60,886 nucleotides of DNA from JANQPX01 sp039197065 (GTDB lineage: Bacteria; Pseudomonadota; Alphaproteobacteria; Geminicoccales; Geminicoccaceae), in the NCBI GenBank assembly GCA_039197065.1, contig JBCCUL010000044.1, forward strand, positions 1 through 60,886, given 5' to 3'. Made by a program: the position numbers and the translations under genes. Every line of letters begins with the position of its first letter. The first letter of the stretch is position 1. Below, in pieces: positions 41,149 to 48,933 of the stretch. The notes beneath the pieces were generated by a model, which was not told where the DNA came from, searched no databases, and was given only the letters and a program-made list of their open reading frames with translations.

Positions 41149-41940
41149 ATGACCGATGATCGCCCTTTCTCGATCGAACACCGCGCCGACGGCGTCGCTG
41201 TCATCACGCTGGAGCGGCCTGAAATCCATAACGCCTTCGACGACCGGCTGATCGTCATGCTGACCGAGACGCTCGAGTCCGTCGGCAAGGATGACGGCGT
41301 ACGCGCGCTGATGTTGACCGGCCACGGCAAGAGTTTTTCCGCAGGCGCCGATCTCAACTGGATGCGCCGTTCCGCCGACTACGGCGAGGACGACAATCTG
41401 AAGGACGCGCGCGCGCTCGCCAGGCTGATGGCCACCCTGGACCGTCTGCCGAAACCGACCGTCGCCAAGGTGAACGGCGCCGCGCTGGGCGGCGGTGTCG
41501 GCCTGATCTGCTGCTGCGATATCGCGATCGCGTCCGAACATGCGCGCTTCGGCACCACCGAGGTGAAGCTCGGCATCATGCCGTCGGTCATCGGCCCCTA
41601 TGTCATTCGAACCATCGGCGCGCGCGAAGCGCGCCGCATCATGCTGACCGGCGAACGCTTCAAGGCTGCCGAAGCGCTTCGTCTTGGTCTGGTTCATCAC
41701 GTGGTCCCGGCGGAAGAGCTCGAACAGTCGGTCGAAGCGGTCGTGACTGAACTCTTGAGCAGCGGTCCGCTGGCGATGCAGGCGACCAAGATCTTGATCC
41801 AGGATCTGGCGGGATCGGCGATCACAACGGACATGGTCGATGAGACCGCAAAGCGCATCGCCGTTTTGCGCGCGACGCCGGAAGCTAAGGAAGGATTGGG
41901 CGCCTTCCTCGAAAAACGCCAGCCGAACTGGCGCGCCTGA
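41149..41940 (+). CDS. Enoyl-CoA hydratase/isomerase family protein
   Basis: 263 aa crotonase-fold enzyme. The oxyanion-hole segments are MLTGHGKSFSAGADLNWM and VNGAALGGGVGLICCCDIAIAS; AEHARFGTTEVKLGIMPSVIGPYVI carries the usual catalytic-region glutamate. The NWMRRSADY stretch resembles methylglutaconyl-CoA hydratases (leucine catabolism), but no other leucine genes are present. ATG 41149 has GGAGG five bases upstream. It appears monocistronic. Confidence 0.88.
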   Translation: MTDDRPFSIEHRADGVAVITLERPEIHNAFDDRLIVMLTETLESVGKDDGVRALMLTGHGKSFSAGADLNWMRRSADYGEDDNLKDARALARLMATLDRLPKPTVAKVNGAALGGGVGLICCCDIAIASEHARFGTTEVKLGIMPSVIGPYVIRTIGAREARRIMLTGERFKAAEALRLGLVHHVVPAEELEQSVEAVVTELLSSGPLAMQATKILIQDLAGSAITTDMVDETAKRIAVLRATPEAKEGLGAFLEKRQPNWRA

Positions 41941-41963
41941 CCTGGCGACCCATGAAGGGCTCT

Positions 41964-41991
41964 TGTCGCTAAAGCGTCACAGGATTTTTTT
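41964..41991 (+). terminator. Possible intrinsic terminator after the enoyl-CoA hydratase gene
   Basis: A short hairpin around CGCTAAAGCG is followed by a run of seven T. The stem is weak, but the T tract and position 24 bases after the stop support a terminator. Confidence 0.4.
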
Positions 41992-42128
41992 AATTGTGCT
42001 TTTGGTTGATAAACTGTTAACCATTCGCCGCTAAACTTATGCGGGAATTCGGTGAAGCGAGGCGATGGATTGGTGATCGACCGCAGCTTTGGCTTCACAG
42101 CGAGGAACCTGCATTGAGGAGTGCGGCC

Positions 42129-43199
42129 ATGAATGCCGTCGGGTCATCAACTGGTGACGAGCGCGAAGAGGTCATTTTCTTCAATGATCGGGAAACCGGT
42201 CTTCGAGGGATCACCGTCCTCGATGATGCAGGTCTTGGTTCTTGTGTCGGCGCCTGCCGCAGCCGTCCCTATGTGGATGAGGAGAAGGCGCTCGCCGATG
42301 CGTTGCGCCAGACACGCTCAACCACCGCCAAAGCTCTGATCGCCGGTCTGCCGATCGCTGGCGGCTGCACGGTTCTCCTTAGCGATTCGCCGATCGGCAG
42401 CAGAGCCGCAGCACCCATGCCGGCGCTTGGCCGCGCCGTGGAGATGCTGGGCGGGCGCTATTTCCTGATGCCCGATCTCCAGGGCGATCTCAGAGACATG
42501 GACGAGGCCGCCACGGGCACCGCCCATGTGCTCGGACGCCAGTGGGACGTGACGTTGGACGCCTGCGAAGCGACAGCGCTCGGGCTTCGCTATGGGATCG
42601 AATGCGCGGTGCGACAAAAGCTTGGCCGGGAGAATTTGATGGGCGTGCGCATCGGGATCGCCGGTCTGGGCGATGTCGGCTTTCGTCTGGCCGAACTGCT
42701 CCGCCAGGAGGGGGCAAAGCTGACCGTCGCCGATCGCGATCCCAGGCGCACCGAGCGTGCCGTGCGGGCGCTCGGGATCAGCTGTGTGGCCACCGAAGAA
42801 ATCATCCATCTGGACACCGACGTCCTCGCCCCCACGGCGGCCAAGGATGCGCTCAACGACGGTATGATCTCCCATCTGCGCTGCAAGATTTTCGCCGGCG
42901 CCGTGGACGATCCGCTGCAATCAAGGGCGCAGGGCCAGGCACTTCATGACCGCGGCATTCTTTATGCACCGGATACCGTCATCAATGCAGGCGGTTTGAT
43001 CAGCCTGGTGCAGCCCCTGATCACCGGCGAGGTGACGGCGGCGCCGCTGGATGATCAGCTGCGGGCGATCGCGGATCGCATGGCCAGCGTCATCGACCGC
43101 GCCGAGAAAGAAGCTCTTCCCACCGCGATCATCGCCGAGCGACTCGCCGAAGAGGCCCTCGCCGACAGACTCCATTCGCTGAGAGCGCTTGCGAGCTGA
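42129..43199 (+). CDS. Glu/Leu/Phe/Val dehydrogenase paralogue lacking the catalytic lysine
   Basis: 356 aa, with the leucine dehydrogenase layout: an N-terminal substrate domain and a C-terminal Rossmann domain (GIAGLGDVGFRLAELL). In leucine dehydrogenase, Lys68 binds the substrate carboxylate and Lys80 is catalytic. Here Lys68 is present (TTAKALIAGLPIAGG) but position 80 is Cys. The Asp region reads MPDLQGDLRDMD. Either it is a pseudo-enzyme or it has another chemistry. ATG 42129 has GAGGAG seven bases upstream. It is convergent with the ThDP enzyme gene. A TTGA-N7-TTAACC, CtrA-like site lies at 42006-42022. Confidence 0.8.
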   Translation: MNAVGSSTGDEREEVIFFNDRETGLRGITVLDDAGLGSCVGACRSRPYVDEEKALADALRQTRSTTAKALIAGLPIAGGCTVLLSDSPIGSRAAAPMPALGRAVEMLGGRYFLMPDLQGDLRDMDEAATGTAHVLGRQWDVTLDACEATALGLRYGIECAVRQKLGRENLMGVRIGIAGLGDVGFRLAELLRQEGAKLTVADRDPRRTERAVRALGISCVATEEIIHLDTDVLAPTAAKDALNDGMISHLRCKIFAGAVDDPLQSRAQGQALHDRGILYAPDTVINAGGLISLVQPLITGEVTAAPLDDQLRAIADRMASVIDRAEKEALPTAIIAERLAEEALADRLHSLRALAS

Positions 43200-43264
43200 T
43201 CACCGGTCACGCGGTGACTTGGTCGTCGAATCTGCCTTGGCGGTCGTCCCACGACCGACGGGTA

Positions 43265-44896
43265 TCAGAACTTGGAGATCTCGACCTCCAAATCGGTGAT
43301 GAATTCGAGGAGTGCTGGGACGCCTTTTTCCGTCTGTTCGATACCGCGCTGAAGAGCCGGGACGATCTCGGCTGGATCCGTTACCCGTTCCCCATATCCG
43401 CCGAAGGCACGGGCCATGGCGGCGTAGTCGCCGGAAATATCGGTTGAGCGATAGCGTTCCGTCGAGACCGGCATGATCTTGAGCTCGATCGCCATCGAGA
43501 AATTGTTGAAGAGGATCGACAGAATCGGGATCTTTTCGCGCACTGCCGTTTCGAAATCCATGCCGGTAAACCCGATGGCGGCATCCCCCCAGACATTGAT
43601 GCAGAGCTTTTCCGGACAGGCGAGCTTCGCACCCATGGCCAGGCCGAGGCCATAGCCAAGCTGGGTGGTTTTGCCCCAGCCGAGATAGGAAAGCGGTTTC
43701 GTCGAAACCCAGAACGGCGAGATCTGATCCCGCGGGCTGCCGGCATCATGGGTGATGATGACCTTATCAGAGTCGACCGTCTTGGCGAGATCGCCGATGA
43801 CGCGATAAGGGGTAAGCGGCGTCTGGTCCGAGGACAGTTTCTTTTGCCAATGATCGAGCCAGGGTTTCTTGACCGCTTCGATCGCCGCCGCCGTCGCTTG
43901 GATGTCGCGTGGGTCGTCATCGATCATGGGACCGACAGCGTCGATCAGCGCGCCGAGGATCAATTTGGCATCTCCAAGGAGAGCCGCGTCCGCCTCGACG
44001 TTCTTGTTGAGATCAGCGGGATCCAGCGTGGCGTGGATGATCGCCTTGCCATCGGGCATGGCGACCGCGAAGTTGGATGTCGTGAAGCTGCAGCCGATGC
44101 CGAAGATCAGATCGGCATCCTGTAGAAACTGATGCACCGGCTTCGGCACCGCATTGCCGCCGGCGCCGAGCGCCAGCGGATGATCCTCCGGAAACGCGCT
44201 CTTTCCCTGAAGACTGGTGCAGACCGGCGCCGCCAACAGCTCGGCGAGCGTTTTCAGTTCATCCCAGGCCTTCGCGTAATGCACACCCTGGCCGGCATAG
44301 ATCACCAGATTCTTGGCGGCTGCCAGCCGCCGGGCGACATCGTCGACGGCTTCAGGATCGGGACCTAATCGATGCGCGGCAACTGGCTTGTAATCGAGCT
44401 CGCGTTCGAGCTCCTCGGCGAACATGTCGAGCGGGATTTCGACGAGAGCCGGACCGCCGCGTCCATGGCGAAGTGCGGTGAAGGCGCGGCGCATAATGTC
44501 GGGGATTTCGGCCGCCGAGGTGATCGGCTCCGCCGATTTGGTGATGTGCTTCATGTTGAGAACGGAACTGAAGTTAGGCTGCACATGCGCGAGCCTGCGC
44601 GCATAGCCCATCGGCATCACCAGGATAGGCACGCTTTCACCGAATGCCTGCGCGACGCCGCCAAAGGCGTTCTCGGCGCCAGGCCCATGCTGCATCACGA
44701 ACACGCCGATCTTGTCCCCGGAGGATAGACGCGAATAGGCGTCCGCCATATGCAGCCCGATTCGCTCCTGCCGGCAGATGACCGGCCGGATGCCGGCCTT
44801 CGCCGCCTCTTCCAGGAGGTGATTGACCGGATAGCCGAAGATGATCTCGACACCTTCGCGCTTCAGGATCTCGATGATTGCCGCGCCAGCTTTCAT
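43265..44896 (-). CDS. Thiamine diphosphate-dependent enzyme, acetolactate synthase superfamily
   Basis: 543 aa with the three-domain fold: N-terminal Pyr domain with the conserved Glu in CRQERIGLHMADAYSR, a central domain (NLVIYAGQGVHYAKAW), and a PP domain with GDAAIGFTGMDFETAV...NN for ThDP/Mg binding. It is not a standard IlvB, and key Xsc sequences are not obvious. ATG 44896 is chosen because GGGGAGG lies about seven bases upstream; the frame is open beyond it but overlaps the divergent gene at 45009. Decarboxylase, carboligase or sulfoacetaldehyde acetyltransferase-like roles are possible. Confidence 0.78.
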   Translation of the reverse strand: MKAGAAIIEILKREGVEIIFGYPVNHLLEEAAKAGIRPVICRQERIGLHMADAYSRLSSGDKIGVFVMQHGPGAENAFGGVAQAFGESVPILVMPMGYARRLAHVQPNFSSVLNMKHITKSAEPITSAAEIPDIMRRAFTALRHGRGGPALVEIPLDMFAEELERELDYKPVAAHRLGPDPEAVDDVARRLAAAKNLVIYAGQGVHYAKAWDELKTLAELLAAPVCTSLQGKSAFPEDHPLALGAGGNAVPKPVHQFLQDADLIFGIGCSFTTSNFAVAMPDGKAIIHATLDPADLNKNVEADAALLGDAKLILGALIDAVGPMIDDDPRDIQATAAAIEAVKKPWLDHWQKKLSSDQTPLTPYRVIGDLAKTVDSDKVIITHDAGSPRDQISPFWVSTKPLSYLGWGKTTQLGYGLGLAMGAKLACPEKLCINVWGDAAIGFTGMDFETAVREKIPILSILFNNFSMAIELKIMPVSTERYRSTDISGDYAAMARAFGGYGERVTDPAEIVPALQRGIEQTEKGVPALLEFITDLEVEISKF

Positions 44897-45008
44897 GACC
44901 TGCCTCCCCGATGGCTTTCCTTCATGGAACGTGGTTCGATCAGAGATGTCCAGCCGAAGAAGGCCGGAAGGTTGAAAAGCCCGGTCTTGATCTGCCATCT
45001 TCCGCATC

Positions 45009-45743
45009 ATGAACAGTCCGGCTCTCAGCCCCGATCTCGCCGATCGCATCCGTCATGCCGAAAGCTATCCCTTCGCGAGACCGGCCTGCTCCTATCTGTT
45101 CAGAGATGGCGGGATGCACCCGCTGCCACCGGATGCCTGTACCGGCCGGTCGCCGATCATCGCCTCGGGCTCGAACGCGTCACCCGAGCGCCTTCTCGCG
45201 AAGTTCGGCGAGACCGAGGCGATACCGGTAACGCGCGCCGAGCTTCGGCATTTCGCGGTGGTTTTCGCCGGACACTTCACCGCCTATGGCGCCATTCCCG
45301 CAACGCTTTGTCCGCATCCAGGCGCCTGCAGCCAGGTCTGGATAACCTGGCTGACTCAGCCCCAGCTCACGGTGATGCATCGAAGCGAAGGCGTCATCAG
45401 CTGCCGTGAAACGGAGCAGCGCTATGACTTCGTCGAGCTTGCCGGCCTCGATCTTCGACCGGAGCGCATGGAACCCGTCGACCAGGCAGGCGCCTATCTC
45501 TCACGCCGCATGCTCGCACCGGCAGGCGAGGCGATCCGATTTGCAGAAATCACGGCAGTCGGCAGCAGCCTGATCGCCCGTTCCCACCGCTCAGCGCTTC
45601 GCAACACCGCCGGAATACTCGAACCGGAATGGCCTTTCGACGTCTTCATGGATCAAGTCCTCAAAGGTGTCGCCGAGCGTCAGACATTGTTCGAGCGGCT
45701 TTCGCCCTATACCATTTCTCGTGAGATCGCCTCTTCACCCTGA
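45009..45743 (+). CDS. Hypothetical protein, 244 aa, weak gamma-glutamylcyclotransferase-like motif
   Basis: A soluble protein that I cannot assign. The only recognisable stretch is ASGSNASPERLLAKFG (about residues 52-67), reminiscent of the YGSNxxPxRLxxKF nucleotide/substrate loop of gamma-glutamylcyclotransferases, but with Ser for Tyr. Two Cys flank a His-containing segment (TLCPHPGACSQVW). It is divergent from the ThDP enzyme and ends 15 bases before the AroE-like gene, so the two are probably cotranscribed. Confidence 0.6.
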   Translation: MNSPALSPDLADRIRHAESYPFARPACSYLFRDGGMHPLPPDACTGRSPIIASGSNASPERLLAKFGETEAIPVTRAELRHFAVVFAGHFTAYGAIPATLCPHPGACSQVWITWLTQPQLTVMHRSEGVISCRETEQRYDFVELAGLDLRPERMEPVDQAGAYLSRRMLAPAGEAIRFAEITAVGSSLIARSHRSALRNTAGILEPEWPFDVFMDQVLKGVAERQTLFERLSPYTISREIASSP

Positions 45744-45758
45744 CAAGGCCGAGCCTTC

Positions 45759-46565
45759 ATGCATTACCCGAGCGGCAAGACCCATCTTCTCGCGATATTG
45801 GCCCATCCGGTCGGCCATGTGCGCGCGTCGGAATTCTTCGCGCCGATCATCCAGGCGGAGAGGCGCGACGCCTTCCTGGTGCCGCTGCACGTGCTGCCGA
45901 AGGACCTGCCGTCGATGGTGCCGATGCTGCAGAAGATCGGCAATCTCAGGGGCCTGGTGATCACCATCCCCCATAAAGAAGCGATGGCGAAGCTCTGCGA
46001 CGAGACGGGACCGAACGGCCTGCTGGCCGGATCCGTCAATACGGTGCGCTTCGAGCCGGACGGGCGGCTGAGCGGCGATATGTTTGACGGGGTCGGCTTC
46101 GTCAACGCCGCGCGCGACAACGGCATCGAGCCCAAAGGATCGAGAGTTCTGCTGCTCGGCGCGGGCGGCGCCGCCCGCGCGATCGCGATCGCCCTTGCCG
46201 ACGAGGGGGCGGCGAAAATCACCATCGCGAATCGCACCGAAGACCGGGCGAAGGATCTGGCGACGGTGGTTCAGACCGTTTTCGAGGACGTCGAGGTCAA
46301 GGCCGGCCCGGCTGACGCCACCGGCCATGATCTGATCGTGAATTGCACGTCACTCGGCCTGAAGCCAGGTGAACCGATCCCGATGGACCCATCGACGCTT
46401 AAACCTGACATGCGCCTCTTCGACATCATCGCGCCGCGCGATACCGAGCTGATGGAGGCGGCGCGCGCAACGGGGCTCGATATCGTGGTCGGCGGCCGGC
46501 CGATGGTGGAGCATCAGGTGGTGGCCCAGCTCAACTTCCTCGGCATTCCGAAGATAGGCTCTTAA
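45759..46565 (+). CDS. Shikimate dehydrogenase-like oxidoreductase (AroE paralogue)
   Basis: 268 aa with the AroE fold: catalytic Lys73 in ITIPHKEAM, Asn94 in SVNTVRF, Asp110 in GDMFDGVGF, and an NADP-type GAGGAARAI nucleotide loop followed by IANRTEDRA. The shikimate-binding serines of AroE (GHSxSP) are missing: the motif reads PVGHVRASEFF. The substrate is therefore likely another hydroxy acid, as in AroE-like and quinate-type paralogues. Located with an unknown gene, far from aro genes. Confidence 0.82.
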   Translation: MHYPSGKTHLLAILAHPVGHVRASEFFAPIIQAERRDAFLVPLHVLPKDLPSMVPMLQKIGNLRGLVITIPHKEAMAKLCDETGPNGLLAGSVNTVRFEPDGRLSGDMFDGVGFVNAARDNGIEPKGSRVLLLGAGGAARAIAIALADEGAAKITIANRTEDRAKDLATVVQTVFEDVEVKAGPADATGHDLIVNCTSLGLKPGEPIPMDPSTLKPDMRLFDIIAPRDTELMEAARATGLDIVVGGRPMVEHQVVAQLNFLGIPKIGS

Positions 46566-46699
46566 CGCAATTCTAACCCGACGCCGATACCCATGTTCAT
46601 GGTCCATGCGACCCTGGGAATCCGACCAAGCGCAGATGAGAGCTTCTAGGCTCAGACTCCCTGGATCCCATGGACCGGATCGGCATTTTGATGATTAGG

Positions 46700-46820
46700 C
46701 GTTAAGAAAACGTTAGAGTTCTTTTCCGATCAAAGTGGAACCACTTGATCGACAAGGAAATATGGCGAAACAAAGAGATAGAGCATCTGTTTCGATCGCT
46801 GCGATCGGAAACGGCTCTAG
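46700..46820. repeat. Rhizobiales-type intergenic mosaic repeat (RIME-like)
   Basis: Two adjacent stem-loops: GATCAAAGTGG/CCACTTGATC (46728-46750), and TAGAGC...GCTCTA (46779-46819) with inner arms GTTTC-GATCGC and GCGATC-GAAAC. The string AAACAAAGAGATAGAGCAT next to a terminal CTCTAG is characteristic of repeats scattered through Rhizobiales intergenic regions. It lies between two convergent genes. The interval 46566-46927 contains no gene. Confidence 0.6.
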
Positions 46821-46927
46821 TCGAGTATGCGAGCTGGAAATACCTAAATACCGTCGAAAAATGCGTCGGCAGGCATCCACCGAGCGTCGACATCACGAGG
46901 CGGAGTGCTGACCAGCCTATCGATGGC

Positions 46928-47812
46928 TCAGGTGAGCTCGTTCGAAAACGTCCGAGCGATGCCGGCGGGCGTTGGCGTGACGGTGACGCCGGCTGCTTCC
47001 AGCGCAGACTTCTTACTGGCATAGCTGCCGCGGTCGCCGAGCACGATGGCGCCGGCATGGCCCATCTTCTTGCCAGGCGGCGAGGCGCTTCCGGCGATGA
47101 AGGCGGCAATCGGTTTCTTCATGGTGGCGGCGTAATCAGCCGCGTCCTCCTCCATGGTGCCGCCGATTTCACCCACCAATGCGATCGCCTCGGTGCGCTC
47201 ATGCTGATCCAGTAGGCGAAGCGCGTCGCCTGTGGTGGTGCCGATGATCGGATCGCCGCCGATGCCGATGAAAGCGGAGATGCCCAGACCGGCCTGCACC
47301 AGGTTCAGGCAAACCAGCGTGCCGAGCGAGCCGGAGCGCGACACGACGCCGATCGACCCCGGTTTGAAGATGCGCTCGTTGAAGGCAGGCATGAAGCCGG
47401 CGAAACACTCGCCCGGCGTCACGGCGCCCGCGGTGTTGGGGCCCAGAACCTGCGCCTCGGCGTCTTCCGCCGCTGCGAGCACATACATGACATCCTGAAC
47501 CGGCACATGCTCGGTCAGGATCACCAGCTTCCTGATGCCGGCCTCGATGGCATCAATCGCAGCCGCCTTGATGGCCATCGGCGGGATGAACAGGACGGAA
47601 ACATCGATCCGATCATCCATGTCAGCCATGTCGAAGGCCGCCTCCGTGGCCGAGCCCCAGACCGGCAGGCCGAGATGGCTCTCGCCCGCCTTCTTAGGAT
47701 TGACGCCGCCGATCACCGTGGTGCCGTATTCCCGCATCTTTTCCGCCCAGAACGTCCCCTGCCGGCCGGTGATGCCCTGGATCAGAACGCGCTCATTGCC
47801 GCCGATGATCAT
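46928..47812 (-). CDS. SucD-like CoA ligase alpha subunit
   Basis: 294 aa. CoA-binding Rossmann domain (VLIQGITGRQGTFWAEKM) and the phosphohistidine loop with His252 (KMGHAGAIV), preceded by VGIGGDPIIG and VGEIGGTMEE. It forms an ATP/GTP-dependent acid:CoA ligase with the beta subunit, whose stop overlaps its ATG (ATGA, 47809-47812). Context with an acylating aldehyde dehydrogenase, away from TCA-cycle genes, suggests a dedicated carboxylate such as sulfoacetate or malate rather than succinate. No 2-oxoglutarate dehydrogenase genes are adjacent. Confidence 0.85.
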   Translation of the reverse strand: MIIGGNERVLIQGITGRQGTFWAEKMREYGTTVIGGVNPKKAGESHLGLPVWGSATEAAFDMADMDDRIDVSVLFIPPMAIKAAAIDAIEAGIRKLVILTEHVPVQDVMYVLAAAEDAEAQVLGPNTAGAVTPGECFAGFMPAFNERIFKPGSIGVVSRSGSLGTLVCLNLVQAGLGISAFIGIGGDPIIGTTTGDALRLLDQHERTEAIALVGEIGGTMEEDAADYAATMKKPIAAFIAGSASPPGKKMGHAGAIVLGDRGSYASKKSALEAAGVTVTPTPAGIARTFSNELT

Positions 47813-48933
47813 TTAGCCGCCTCCACGGCGGCTTCGACCGCATGATCCATGAGATCAAAGGGGTCGAAACCAAGGCGATCCTTCACCATCGCGATCGCTT
47901 CGTCCTCGCCGGTGCCGTGGATCGAAAAGAAAACCGGGAGATCGGGCTTCAGCTCCTCCCAGGCCTCGATCAAGCCTTCGACCATGACGTCGGTGCGCGC
48001 GAACGCGCCGCAGAAATTGACCAGCAGGCTTTTCACGTTCGGGTTTGCAAGAACAAGTTCGAGCGCGGGCTTGCCCTTGGTATAGGCATCGCCGCCGATC
48101 TCGAGAAAGTTCGCGGGCGCGCCGCCGTAATGCCTGATCGCGTCCATCGTGGTCATGGTGAGGCCCGCACCGTTGGCAAGCACGCCAACCTCACCGTCGA
48201 GCTCGATATAGTTGAGACCGTGCTCACGGCCGCGGGCTTCGAGCGCTGTCAGTTTCTCGGGCACGCCGATGGCGGCGATATCCGGGCGCCGGGCGGCGCC
48301 GGAATCGTCGATGGCGAGTTTGCAGTCGAGGGCCATGAGATCGCCAACCGTGGTCAGCGCCAGCGGGTTGACCTCGATCAGCTCGGCGTCGCTGATCCGA
48401 TAGGCGTCATAAAGCTTCAAGAAGAACTCGACTAGCGCTTCCTTTTCCTCCTCGAGACCAAGCACGCCAAAGATGTGCTCCAGGAGCTCGTCGTCGACGC
48501 CATCCCGGATGTCCACGGGCAGATGGGCCATCTTGTCGGGGTGATCGCGGGTAATGTCTTCGACATCCATGCCGCCCTCGGTGGAGAACAGGAGGAGAGG
48601 GCCTTTGGTTTCCTGATGGTTCAAAACGGCCGCGTAGAATTCCCGATCGATCGAGGCCTGTGCCTCCACCAGCACCTTGTCCACGACATGCTCGCCGATG
48701 GTCATGCCGAGAATGGAGGCCGCGGCCTCCTCGGTTTGCAGAGGCGATGCCGCCGGCCTGATGCCGCCAGCCTTGCCACGCTTACCGGTGGGAACCTGAG
48801 CCTTGACCACAGCAGGGCCGATGACTTCGGCGGCGGCTTTGGCTTCAGCGGCGGTTGTGCAAAGCCTGCCCGGCGGCACGGCGATACCGGCAGCGGCCAG
48901 AATTGGCTTCGCGGCGTATTCCTCGACATTCAT
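47809..48933 (-). CDS. SucC-like CoA ligase beta subunit
   Basis: 374 aa. N-terminal ATP-grasp (YAAKPILAAAGIAVPPG; PAVVKAQVPTGKRGKAGGIR) and a C-terminal CoA-ligase flavodoxin-like domain with VLANGAGLTMTTMDAIRHYGG and PANFLEIGGDA. The frame extends upstream, but ATG 48933 overlaps the stop of the aldehyde dehydrogenase (ATGA, 48930-48933), which fixes the start. Together with the SucD-like subunit it should make an acyl-CoA from a free acid at the expense of ATP or GTP. Confidence 0.85.
   Translation of the reverse strand: MNVEEYAAKPILAAAGIAVPPGRLCTTAAEAKAAAEVIGPAVVKAQVPTGKRGKAGGIRPAASPLQTEEAAASILGMTIGEHVVDKVLVEAQASIDREFYAAVLNHQETKGPLLLFSTEGGMDVEDITRDHPDKMAHLPVDIRDGVDDELLEHIFGVLGLEEEKEALVEFFLKLYDAYRISDAELIEVNPLALTTVGDLMALDCKLAIDDSGAARRPDIAAIGVPEKLTALEARGREHGLNYIELDGEVGVLANGAGLTMTTMDAIRHYGGAPANFLEIGGDAYTKGKPALELVLANPNVKSLLVNFCGAFARTDVMVEGLIEAWEELKPDLPVFFSIHGTGEDEAIAMVKDRLGFDPFDLMDHAVEAAVEAAK

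Noticed and set aside
43200..43264. A further copy of the composite repeat between two convergent genes
   Set aside because: It contains CTTGGCGG and GGTCAC strings, but neither block nor spacing matches the four accepted copies.
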